Positions 10,984 through 21,754 of a stretch of DNA of 64,000 nucleotides are shown here, piece by piece. Source of the stretch: Whalleya microplaca (taxonomy: Eukaryota; Ascomycota; Sordariomycetes; Xylariales; Xylariaceae). The notes below the pieces were generated by a model. The model was not told the origin of the DNA, did no database searches, and worked only from the letters and a program-made list of their open reading frames with translations. The stretch is taken from contig MU385721.1 of the NCBI GenBank assembly GCA_022497155.1, positions 682,001-746,000 of the forward strand. The letters run 5' to 3'. Both the position numbers and the translations under genes were made by a program. Each line of letters begins with the position of its first letter. Position 1 is the stretch's first letter.

Positions 10984-12231
10984 GATCGATCACAGGTTTC
11001 ATTCACTAACTATCTAGATGCTCGGCTTAAGCCTTACTTTGCTGCCTCAGATGATGATGACGATGATTATCATCGTTAGAAGGGCAATTTTCAACATTCA
11101 CGTATTCATCACGTCCATATTCCCTTCGATTAGGCGTTTAGCCTCGGGTTGGGTAATGGACGACGTATATCACGACAGCGGTTGGCGTTTGAAGCGTTGC
11201 TTTGACTCGTACCACTACCTGTCTTGTGATACCTAATGCGAACTGGAACTGGTTCATGTGTCTGTTGAGGGAGTTGATACCCCGGGTGGAAAGAGGAAAA
11301 AGAAAAGATAGAGCTTGATAGTAATAAAGAATAGTTACTATGAAACTATTGTCTTCAAGTGACAATATGTTATTATGTATGTACTCTTACCGGATAATTA
11401 GCCAAGGCAGCCAGCCCTATGGTTAAGTAAGATTGTAAGTTTTATTCAGCTTATGGATGCTCAAAGAGGCTGTTCATGCTCCCAGCCCAGCGCAGCCGTC
11501 TGTAGACAGACCAGAGGCTTTGGAGGGATCCGCTGACGCATACTATGTACATAAGGTAGCGGATAGCGGATAGCCGATCTCGTCTGGCACAAGTCTGGCA
11601 CAAGTCTGGCACAACATGGATGCTTAGCCATCATGGGTTTTACCGCTAGAGATTCACCAAAACTTACGACCCCAACACCCCAATCAACCGGCAATCAACC
11701 ACCGAGGCCAACCCAGCTGCCACCCAACACAGCGAATCCCGACCCGCTGGTGCTAGGCAATTACCTTGTTAATTACCTTGTTGGTAGGCAGCTAGGTCGA
11801 AGTGGTGAAGGTTGGAGGCAATTGAAACAAAGAAAGAAATGGGTTCCCAAGCTGCTGAAGGCCGAATGCAGCAGCAGAGCAGCAGCAGCGCCAGGCAGTG
11901 CAGCAGCAAGTGCAGCTGAGCCACACCCAAGAAGTGTCCGTCCTGGGTCGGCGCATAACCAAAGCCGGGCTGAGGTGATTCGACTCGACTATGAAAATGT
12001 CCAATTCATTAATATAGATACCATTAATACCGTTAACCACCGAAAGGTTTCAAAGGACATCACTGTCGCTTTTGCTTCATGCTTTTGCTTGACGAAATTA
12101 ATCATTGACTTAATTCTCTTATTCTTCCCCTTTTCTATTTCTTGGATTGATTAATTAACTAGGTATTATTTATATATTAAAGAAGAGAGCAGCAGTGTAT
12201 GATCAGCTAGTTAGCTAGTCAGTTGGCAGCA
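10984..12231. other. intergenic with tandem repeat, no gene seen
   Basis: This stretch holds the CCCH gene 3' end and the Sel1 gene promoter and leader. Pyrimidine-rich and AT-rich segments near 12060-12180 precede the Sel1 start. Open frames at 11633-12154 are low complexity and are not called. Confidence 0.4.
11583..11614. repeat. 11-bp tandem repeat, three copies
   Basis: The unit TCTGGCACAAG occurs twice in full, followed by a third copy missing its last base. It sits 600 bp upstream of the Sel1-repeat gene. No function is evident. Confidence 0.85.
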
Positions 12232-15130
12232 ATGGGCCTCCGTGATCTGCTCAAAAAGAAAAACCAGCTGGACGAGGGCTACAGCGCCGATCGCGAAACC
12301 CTGGACAGACTGGCCGGACCCGAGTTCACGTTCATACGATCGGACACGCACACGCAGGAGATCATCCACCCGCCCAGCCACCCCTTGCATGCCGGAAGCG
12401 GAAATGACCAGTACCTGACGGCCACCAAGGACTCGTCCTCCTCGTCCGCGTCCGCCGGGTCCAAGCCGCGCCGCAGCCTCGACGTCTTCAGGCCGCGATC
12501 GCGGGGCAATAGCACCTCCTCGGCCCACAGCGGCGGCGACAACGTCTCGCAGCCCCGCGGCGAGGGCCACCGCCGCCTGTCGCAGCGCCTGCACCTGTCG
12601 CGCACCCCGTCTACCTCCGAGTACGTGCCCGAGAACCTACCGCAGATCAACGTCACCCTGTCGGCAGCGGATGGGGGGCCGGGAGGAGCAGCGGGAGGAG
12701 CAGGAGGAGCAGGAGCACAAGTAGTGGACAAGGACGCCTACGAGAACCAGTGGGAGAAGCGCGCGACGATGCTGGCCCAGGCCAACGAGACAGCGCGGGT
12801 GCGCTCGCCCAGCAACGCAGCGTTGCCGTCGTCGCCGATACCGTCCGCGCCGCCCGTCCTGAAGCTCTACAGCGACGATCCGTCCCCGCCGGGCTACACC
12901 ACCAGCGCCAACAACGGCCGGACGCCAGATGGCGTCGTGTCGTCCAAGGCGATCGACGAGGGTATACAGGAGGCCATCCGATTGCACGAGGAGGGCCGGC
13001 TCGACCAGTCGACGCGCCTATTCGGGCGCCTGGCGGACCCCCAGGGCGCCAACAACCCGCTGAGCCAGGTTCTCTACGGTCTTGCCCTCAGGTCAGTGGT
13101 TCAAACTTGCGGTTTGCGTGCGCGTGTAGTGGAGGGGAGGTGCTTCGTGCGTGCGTGCGTGCGTGCGTACATGCGTACGTGCGTGCATGCATATGACCCC
13201 TTTTTTGTTGTTGACGCCACCAGATCGTCAGGAGGAGGCAGCTCCAGAAAAAAAAAGGGGAAGAGGAGCTTCCCTCCCTCCCTCCATCCTCTCGCTGGCT
13301 GGCTGGCTTACCTGGCTGACTGGTTGGCTGGGGGTGCCGATGGGATGGATGGTGGCGAAAACGTCCACGAATGCTGTTGCCAAGCTAGCTAACTTAACTC
13401 TCTGTCATCCAGGCATGGCTGGGGCTGCGAACCAGATCCCGCGCGCGCCATTACGTACCTGTCTGCGGCGGCGTCGAACTCGGCCGCGGTCGAGAGCCTG
13501 GCGCTACAGGCGGGACTGAGGAAGGGAGGCGCGGCGAAGGGCGAGCTCGTCCTGGCTATTTTTGAACTGGCCAATTGCTTCCGTCACGGATGGGGCATTC
13601 CCAAAGATCCAGTCGCCGCAAAGCAGGTGGGTCGCCGTCGAGCTCTTTCATTCCTCTCCTCTGGGGCAGCAGCAGCAGCAGCAGCAGGGCCATATACATA
13701 CATATGGAACCAAAGAAAAAGGGACCCTCTCTCTGTCTCTCTCTCCCCGCTAGCCAACGTGTGTAGATGTTCTAGAGCCGATGATCACTGACAGATGGCC
13801 ATCGGGCAGTATTACGAGACGGCCGCCAACCTTGGAGATACAGGTAAGTGTGGTTTGTGGTTCGACTGTGAACTGGCCATCGTGGAAACGGTGTTTGTGG
13901 GATGCGATAGGCTGACGAAGGCTGGTTGTTGGTGTTAAGACGCTATGAACGAGATTGCCTGGTGCTATCTTGAGGGTTTCGGATGCAAGAAAGACAAGGT
14001 ATGTTAGGCATGAAGCCCCGAGGAGGTTCGCTCCCCGTCACATATCACATCCAAAACCCACCGGGCCTCGTGTCTGTCCCTGCCTAAACTCTCTCTACCT
14101 TGATGCTTTGCCAAAGTAGGAGGAGCCTGCCCGAGACGGACGGGATCAGCCTCACGTGGATGGTCTGAGTTGTGGCTTGTCACCTAGGTTAGCCCTTTGC
14201 AGGCTTTCCCACCAGGGGAGAGGACCGAAGATCTGGCTCCAGGAGTTAGCTGTCAGCTCCGTTGGCTGTAACAACAGAAAAATCCATGATCCCTTCCCGT
14301 TGGGCATCAACAGGGGGCTTATTGCTGCTGCCGGCCGGCAAATCAGATCCCCTAACGGTCCTCCCAGCCACGACACCATTCCAAGGAAATATCACATGAG
14401 GCTAACTTCATGCTCCCCAGTTCGCCGCAGCTCGATACTATCGGTTGGCTGAAGAAAACGGAAATAAGACTTTGGGCAATACCTGGTAAGCAAGATTTCC
14501 CATTTCCCGATATCGTAATCCGCTTTCTGTTATGGATGGAGTTGGCACTTCTTTGTTTTCCTTGGAGATCCTCCCATGCGTCGTCAACGGCGCAGCTGCA
14601 GGGTCGAGAGAGTTAGTTAGAGTGACTTTGGCTCCCGAAGCCAAGTAGAGTCGATAGGCTCTCAATCCATCCGGGGGGCTCCGCAGCGACTCGCCTTACT
14701 TTTTCGTTGTTTTTTTTTTTTGGTCTATGGGGACAGGGAGGTCGCCGTTCGGGTCTCGCAAAACGGTTTGTTTTGCTTGTCTTTCTCCAAAACGGGCCAG
14801 CCAAGCGGTCGCAGAAACGGGCCTCGAGTTGGGGGCCGAGCGAACCAGAGCCGCGACTTTCACCGGGAAAATGTCACCCTGGGGGGCTCCTCTCTTCCCC
14901 ATTGTCCTATGGGCTCGCTACCGGCTGACGCCGGTGTCCCTTTAATGCCTCAAACTGCAACGGTGCCTTCTCCTACATCTTTCCATTACCTGCCTGCCTA
15001 CCTACCTACCTACCTACCTACCTACCGACATTGATACGTACATACTTCTCCCGCTGTGTATCGTTGCTCACCAATGGTTGCATGCAGGATTTGGAAGGAT
15101 AAGTATAATCCTGGCGGAAAGAAGAAATAG
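12232..15130 (+). CDS. Sel1-repeat protein, possibly Nif1-like
   Basis: Six exons are inferred: 12232-13091, 13413-13626, 13795-13843, 13940-13998, 14421-14485 and 15088-15130, giving 429 residues. The ATG at 12232 opens MGLRDLLKKK. Residues 1-240 are Ser/Pro/Gly-rich and probably disordered. From about residue 245 there are Sel1-type helical repeats: AIRLHEEGRLDQSTRLFGRLAD, then ANCFRHGWGIPKDPVAAKQ, then the segment formed across exons 3-5 (YYETAANLGD, AWCYLEGFGCKKDK, AARYYRLAEENGN). The C-terminus is basic (DKYNPGGKKK). Sel1 repeats make protein-protein scaffolds. The layout resembles the fission yeast mitotic inhibitor Nif1 family, but that name is tentative. The introns (321, 168, 96, 422 and 602 bp) are far longer than in other genes here, and contain microsatellites. 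Confidence 0.82.
13143..13190. repeat. GTGC/GTAC microsatellite in intron 1
   Basis: A tract of GTGC units (13147-13170) degrades into GTAC and GCAT units. It lies in the first intron of the Sel1-repeat gene, where CCCT (about 13270-13285) and GGCT (about 13296-13330) runs also occur. Confidence 0.85.
14996..15026. repeat. CTAC microsatellite in intron 5
   Basis: About seven and a half CTAC/CCTA units lie in the last, 602-bp intron of the Sel1-repeat gene, about 60 bp before its acceptor. Confidence 0.9.
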
Positions 15131-18100
15131 TATAGTCGGCGATGCTACGATTAAGCTCTCAATGGGTCCAATGGCTACTATAGCCATCTCGCCCGAGTAC
15201 GCAAACACCGCGCACATTGGAGTTCATGGTAGTCGCACTCGGTGCTAGGTTGATTGATTCTCTTCTTTCCAAGAGAATCGCGATAGGATGCCAGACACAT
15301 CGAACGTAGGCCTTGAAACCTTCTCTGTGGGGTTGGGGGCGATCGCAGAGATGCTGTGCATCATCTCTGCATAATGCATTGTGGGGGAATGCAGGCTTAC
15401 GGGAAAAGGGGGGTGTGAGCAGCAAAGAGACGGGAAAGGGCGAGCGAACATTGACCCAAGGCGACCGACCGGTCTGTCTAGCTATCTGTTTAATCTTGTA
15501 CAGGTGAGATACATACGTATGTACGTTAGGTTCTCCGGCGAGCTCGGCCTGCCAGCCAGCCTGCCGTTCAATTGGAAAGAAAATTGTATCGTTGAACGGA
15601 CCAATCCGCCGACGCTTGGTTGTATGCTATCGTGAGGACCTCCCTTCTATGGCGTAAGCACGGAAGGGCGCGAGGGACGTGATTCGACAATGGCAAGGCA
15701 GACATCGCCCCCTTCTAGGCAGATTATATTGATTCCCGACATCGTGATCCTCGAGGCTCGCTGGGGAAAGGGGGGGGGTCAGATAGAGTTCCGCCACACA
15801 GAGCAGAGCTCCGCGGCTGAGTGAGCACGCACTTACACCGCAGCTCGTCTAATATCGGGTCTCACCTCTAGCGTGGGACCGGCTCCGGCTCCGGTCCCTA
15901 CCTGTAATCGCCTGTGTTTTGTTTATACGGTGCGCTTGGTATTGGCTGGGCAGAGAGAGAGAGCCTTGCCTCAGGAGAGGATATGGAAATGTGATATGTA
16001 GATAGATAGGTGATGCCGAGCTACGTGCTACATGCGTGATCACGATGCTCGAATCACCACTCTGCCCCACGGTTTGTTTACCTATGAGCGAATGGAACCC
16101 CACGCCTCGATTCTCTGAGAAGGCGAAGAGGAGTCTAGACGAGCGCTTGCGTAGAGGCGTGTGGTTATATCTGCCTTTCTATTCATCTATCATTCATGCC
16201 TACCGTATACTTCCACCAATCATCCTGCTCGCGCGTCACTAGCTAATCGCCTGACCTCTGTCGTTGCTGCTCTAGAGAGATTGTGACTTATAACATGAGG
16301 TCCTACACATGTAGTAGAAAGCCAACTTTCAGCGACTTACTTTCCAGGTAAGGCACGGACCGTCGAGAAGGTGTCGCCTGCGCCTACAGTAGATAGACGA
16401 AAGCCGGTAAACGAGTTCCCCCTTTGCTTTCACCATAGGTGCGCATCACTGCGGCCCTTCTGTGCGTTCTAGGCCCCCCAGCGTGACACAGCAAAGCCTT
16501 GTATTTTCTCCGCGCTCGTGGCCCGTTCTCCGGCATTACGTGCCCTGTATTCGGTGCTTCTATGGCGCTGTACGCCGTCCCGTCTCGTCATAGCTCTGTC
16601 ATGGGGAGGCACGAGTGCGACGGGCCGTGGCACGCTTCAGATATTGTGCGCTATGACAGGAGACATCTCACGTCCGACGGGCAGATGAGCGTGTCCCTTT
16701 CCCCTGGTCCCGGCGCCCGCGAACACAGGGCTGAGCTTGAGCAGTGTAGTTAGCTAGTCACTTATGTGGTGGACATACACTTATGTAGGACTGTTTGAGC
16801 CAGGTTAAGCGACGGAGTAGGTATGTGGAAGCGCAACAAACAAATAGGAAGAGTGAAAGGAGGCAGAAATGAAAGTAGGGGGAAACTATCTACCTTGCCT
16901 ACCTACTACCGGGCAAATAAACGGTGGTGCACATCACGTAATGCCGATTAGGTCCGGTACGCCCATGTATGCGATTTGGGCAGGACGCCATGCGCTGCGG
17001 TCTGCAATGCGATCCGGTTGTTGTACTTGGGCGACCTGGAAACACGATATGGGATCTGCGGTGCCTCTGCAATGGAGATCTGGGCCCAAGTCCAGTTAGC
17101 TTCCAGCCATTTGCATGCGCCAAACTAGTATAACTCTACAAGGCAGAAATAGGAAGGTTGAGTAGACGTTATACTACGTACTATGTGAGCTGAGTCCCTC
17201 TATTCGCGTGCTTACAAGTTAGCTTATTTCCTAGTCATGGATGCCTAGCAGCGACTGATGTAGAATATGCCGACGTACGTATGTTTGCTAAGTTTTAAGC
17301 GAGAGAATGTCATCATTAGGTAGACATTCTGTGTCTAGAGTATCTAGATAGGGCTACATAACTGTTTTGTCTATACGAGAAATGTAAATATGCACGTACT
17401 ATATGTTTCTTGGAATGGAGGCAGATCCATAGGTTGGATCTGCAACCCCCGCTGTCATTCACCTCTCTCTACCCCATTTCCCCGTCTTGGGATTGGTAGA
17501 TAACGCCTAGGCTGCACTGCAGGATGACTACCACAGCTGACAGGTTCCCTCCATGTCGGCACGTCTTTTCAGTCCAGTAAGAGTGCTCTCTTCCCGTGGT
17601 GAGCGACCCCGAGCAACTAGCTAGCCGATGCTTGTATCGCCTGGTGTTCCTTCCAGGCTCCCGAGTGCCTGGTATTCGGCGACGTTAGCGCTGTGTTTTT
17701 GTGTATTTTCCTTTGTCAATCCGCGATTCTGTCAGAACTGTTTATGTCTTACCGGTAACTTCTAGGTTGTAGAACTGCCGTATTTTACGTATTGCTAGAT
17801 TTCTTGCATACCCTCCTTGTCTCGAAATCAGACGACGGCTATTTTAGATCGGTAGGTAAATCAAGAAAATAGATACGGCCATAATATTACGTCTGACCTC
17901 CCTGGAGTAGGCTTACTTACTATAATGAGTAAAGCTCTTAGATCTAATACATGCAGGCTGAAGATCATATTGCGCAGTAGTGCCGTAGCGAGGTAGGTTG
18001 AGAGAATTAAAGTGTATTGTCATCGGTTATATAAGACTACCTAAATATATGCCAGCTGTCCGCCATATCATCCCTCCTTCGGCCGGACCGTCGGTCTCGC

Positions 18101-19879
18101 GTGAACTACCCAGCCCACTCACCAAGTTCTTAGCTCTTGCGTATAAACGAACCTACTGCGAATAATCATAATTGTGTCTTACTTAGTCCCGTGTCTGAGA
18201 CAGTATGTAAGGTAGGGGTGTGTGGGGAGAGACATGGTGAGGTCACGCCGCACGGGGTTGGCAGGGCACGTTTCTTCATCTTTAGGCAGTTTTCTAAACT
18301 AAGATCTTTGTAATTACTTATAGTGTGGGATATGTCTTGGATACATGCGCCGTGATGGGCTCTCTTACTGGAAGCAGTTCCTTGAAGTACGTAGGCCCGG
18401 AAAAGAAAAGAAAATAAAAAAGCCGACCGACAGTAGACTCAGACAAGCATATAGTGAGAGACAGCTGACTGTCTATACATGTGAGGAAGTGGCTTGCGGT
18501 CTTGGCATAAGATCTACCCCAAGGGAAGACTTTGATCACGTAGTAATATGGACAGACACAGGTAGATTGAGATTGCATCTAGGCTATAGAGTGATTTCAA
18601 TTTCTTGTTATGATCGGCCGGCGCAGAGCAGCATGGGACGAGCATGGTAACTATCTATGGAAGACTAAGCTGAATAGAAGGGTGACGGGGTAAGATAGAC
18701 ATCGTAGCCGTTTCGGGAAAGTGGAAGCATCTGACATAGCGTTCGCATCGCATATGCAAAGGAAGATGTAAAGGAATGCTTATTAGTTGGAGAGCTCTAC
18801 CGGGTCATGCCGGGTTGAGGTATTGTGCGTTTTTTTTGGGGCTTCTCTTTTTTCTCGTTTTTTTCTTCTCTTTTTTCCTCATGGTTTTTCTTGTTTTTTT
18901 CTGTGACATGTTTGTCCTGGGTCGTTTCGTTGTATAGGGCACAAATGGAAAAATGAAGTCGTTCGTTGTAAAGGCACAAATGGAAAGTATCTGTTTGTAT
19001 ATTTGAATGCTGTAGCTCTGCTTGGTGCTTGCTTGCCTACTTTCCTATCCCAGCTACTGGTAAGCTGCCTTTCTGTTGTATGTCCGTGTCCGCCGATTCT
19101 CGTCATTCTCATATGAACGTGGGCTGGCGCGGCGATGGAATCCCACCCGTCCAATATTCGCCGATGCGCGAAAGGAAAGAAACGTACTCTCGCACCCCGT
19201 CTCTCGTCAGCTCATTTCCTTGTCCTCCCTGATTAAGGAACTGTCGTGAGACATAATCATCATATTTCCCCTCCCTAGAAACCAACGGACCCCGCCCTTG
19301 TGCCCTGCTATTCATAGATCCTGTCCGATCCTTGGTGAAGTATTCTCCGCCAAAGCAATCTGGAGAGTGACCCATTAGTCTCCCTTGCAGGCTCCGCCTT
19401 TGCCCTAATCCGGTCCGTGAACATTGTACAAGAAGAAATCTGCCTTGGCTTCGATAGCCGGCATTAAATCCCAAATAGTAGTTCCGCCCAAACCGCCATT
19501 TTCGCCATGCAACAAAGTTTCAAATCAGAAAAGGGGGTTCGTAGATGCCGACATTGATATGTCGGATCAATCGACCAGAAGAATCCAAAAAAACGAGACA
19601 AGAGAAATCAAAATGCCTGATCGCTTGCTAAGTTTGGACACGGGAAAAAATGGAGAGAAGTCGCGGGAAACAAAGTAGATAAATAATGAGTAGTTTGTTT
19701 CGGTGTGCGTGAGCAGCCTCGGATCTGGTGTTTTGCGCGGGAGCGGCGTGACATTGTATAAACAGGAACCGAAACAATAGAAGAAAAGAAGAAAGAAAAA
19801 AAACAGAATCGAAAATTTCAGAAGGCTCGTGTGGCATTGAAATTCGTTATCATAGGTCGTATGTCGTCGTCATAAATCG
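15131..19879. other. 4.7-kb gene-free block between convergent genes
   Basis: I find no supported protein-coding gene here. Open frames are short, lack start context and look random. The block has a poly-G run near 15770, T-rich runs (18830-18900) and short ATAG/GTAG-like motifs. It could hold long 3' ends or noncoding transcripts; neither can be shown from sequence. Confidence 0.45.
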
Positions 19880-21754
19880 TCATGAATTCGCATCGTTACT
19901 TCGTGGTTGCCCACTATTGGCGTTGTTGCACTCCGCTACCATCTTTGCGAAGTCCCTAACAACATCGCCAGGTATCTGATCCCATAAGAGTGATCTCGTG
20001 TACACCTCGGCGGCTGACTGTTTTTCGTTATTGCGCATGTTGTTCAGTGCCTCTGCAAGATTCCGACGGCCCTGGCCCGCTGGGCGAGGAGGCGGATTCC
20101 GAAGGAAATCTTGTGAAGTGACGCTGTTATACTGAGCAGGGGTGAGGGAGAAGATTTGCTCGGTTGTCTGCTCCTGCGTCGGCTGGGTGAGTGAATCTGC
20201 CAAGTCGCCAAGCATGGATGGCGCGACGCCTTCCATGCTACTGCTTGCCATTGGTACCGAGGCGGTTGAGGTCCAGTCGGCACCAGAAGGCTGAGGGGCG
20301 GAGGGCATCACGGCGCCATTGGGAGCATCAGCGACACCCGCATCCTTGAAGATATTGTTGAGCAGCGTCGCTGAGAGCTCTCGAACGTCCTCGGACACCC
20401 GCGGAATGGCAGGGGTAGACCGATTCGAGGACAGGACGAAGGCACCGACGAGGAAGAGCATGAACAGGAGGCCACCTTGTGTAGAAGACTTCTCGACATC
20501 GGCGGGGAGCACAACTTCGGGCTTCTTGGCGGGAACAATCTGTTGCTCCTGTTTCACCTCGGGCTCCATCGCATAATCGTTCATGAAGCCCATGTTATCC
20601 CAAGGCGCGTCCATGGCCAGGCCGTCCATCTCATTGAACGCATTAGAGAATCCGGTGTTGCTAGGCATGGCAGCATGCTCATTCTCGTGCTCCAGTCTCT
20701 GGACGTGCTCAGACAACACGCCAATCTTCTTGCGCAACTCGCCAGTCTCAATGGTGTGGTTTTGAATCAGCTCTTCCTTCTCCATCCGCTCGTTTTCGGC
20801 ACATGCCTTGAAGAATTGCTTCTCGCGGCTTTCCTGGTCTAACTTGATGTGGAGCTCAGCCATCTCCTCCTCCATTGAGCTGATGAGAGTCGTGTATTGC
20901 TTTTTCTCGTCCTCCAACCTCTCAGTGTGCATCTTTTTCCTTTGCCTTGAGTCGAGGGCAGCTTGACGGTTGCGTAGCAGTCGCTTCTGTTGCTTCAACT
21001 CCTTGACCTCCTGGTCGTCATTTGACTGGGCGATAAGCTGGTCAATGTTGCTGAGATTGCGCTCGGCGGGGATATCGAATCGAGCGTTCTTCTTGCGGAT
21101 ACCGTCACCGCGGCGCAACTCATTATGCGACCGGATAGCTGGACTGTTTGGTCGCATGCGCTTGACCATTGGTTGATTCTTGAGGTCCTGGCCCATCCAG
21201 TCCTTCTCCTGCGTCGATGGGATGGAGGGGTTGCTGGGTCCGACGGTGGAGAACAGCGGTACTTGGTGCCCCGGGTTGCTGAAAGGCGTCTGCATCTGCA
21301 TGGGCCGTTGCTGGAAGATAGACTGGTTGTTGTCGTACCCAGCGTCAAGGCCGTCGTACTGTACTAACGGCGTGACGGTGCCTGAGCCCTGACCCATCGA
21401 CCATTGGTGGCCTTGAGAGCCGTATGTCGCTTGCGACTGATCGGTTCTCGTGAATGGGTTGTTGTTTTGCGGCTCAAGGAACGGGTTGTTTGAAGGGAGG
21501 GACTGCATGTCAACGGATTGCCAATCTTCTGTCTTTGGCGAAAATAATGAGCCGGCCACAGCGAAAGAATCTCTTCGGCTGCCGGCCATGGGAGGCGACA
21601 TCTCCAGTCCTGAGTCGATGGCGCTGTGGTCTAGGATATTGTCGTCAAGGATGGCGTTGTCTTCGTCCTCGAAGTACTTCTGCGCATGATTTGTGTCGAC
21701 AGTCAAAGGATTCGGCCGGTAGTAGGCCTGCATTTGAAATGCTGTTGAGACCAT
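19880..21754 (-). CDS. bZIP transcription factor with C-terminal transmembrane segment
   Basis: A 624-residue single-exon gene starts at an ATG (21754). Residues 1-200 are Gln/Asn/Pro/Ser-rich, like an activation region. The basic region (KRLLRNRQAALDSRQRKK, about residues 255-275) has the N-x7-R spacing of DNA-contacting bZIP helices, with a long heptad coiled coil to about residue 370. An acidic stretch with a possible LPADVEK-type linker follows. Near residues 428-444 is one strongly hydrophobic segment (GGLLFMLFLVGAFVLSS), followed by about 180 polar residues. This order (activator, bZIP, membrane segment, extra-cytosolic tail) matches the plan of ER-tethered bZIP factors such as ATF6 and CREB3, which are released by proteolysis. 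Homology beyond that plan is not claimed. It is flanked by about 5 kb of gene-free DNA on each side. Confidence 0.88.
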   Translation of the reverse strand: MVSTAFQMQAYYRPNPLTVDTNHAQKYFEDEDNAILDDNILDHSAIDSGLEMSPPMAGSRRDSFAVAGSLFSPKTEDWQSVDMQSLPSNNPFLEPQNNNPFTRTDQSQATYGSQGHQWSMGQGSGTVTPLVQYDGLDAGYDNNQSIFQQRPMQMQTPFSNPGHQVPLFSTVGPSNPSIPSTQEKDWMGQDLKNQPMVKRMRPNSPAIRSHNELRRGDGIRKKNARFDIPAERNLSNIDQLIAQSNDDQEVKELKQQKRLLRNRQAALDSRQRKKMHTERLEDEKKQYTTLISSMEEEMAELHIKLDQESREKQFFKACAENERMEKEELIQNHTIETGELRKKIGVLSEHVQRLEHENEHAAMPSNTGFSNAFNEMDGLAMDAPWDNMGFMNDYAMEPEVKQEQQIVPAKKPEVVLPADVEKSSTQGGLLFMLFLVGAFVLSSNRSTPAIPRVSEDVRELSATLLNNIFKDAGVADAPNGAVMPSAPQPSGADWTSTASVPMASSSMEGVAPSMLGDLADSLTQPTQEQTTEQIFSLTPAQYNSVTSQDFLRNPPPRPAGQGRRNLAEALNNMRNNEKQSAAEVYTRSLLWDQIPGDVVRDFAKMVAECNNANSGQPRSNDANS

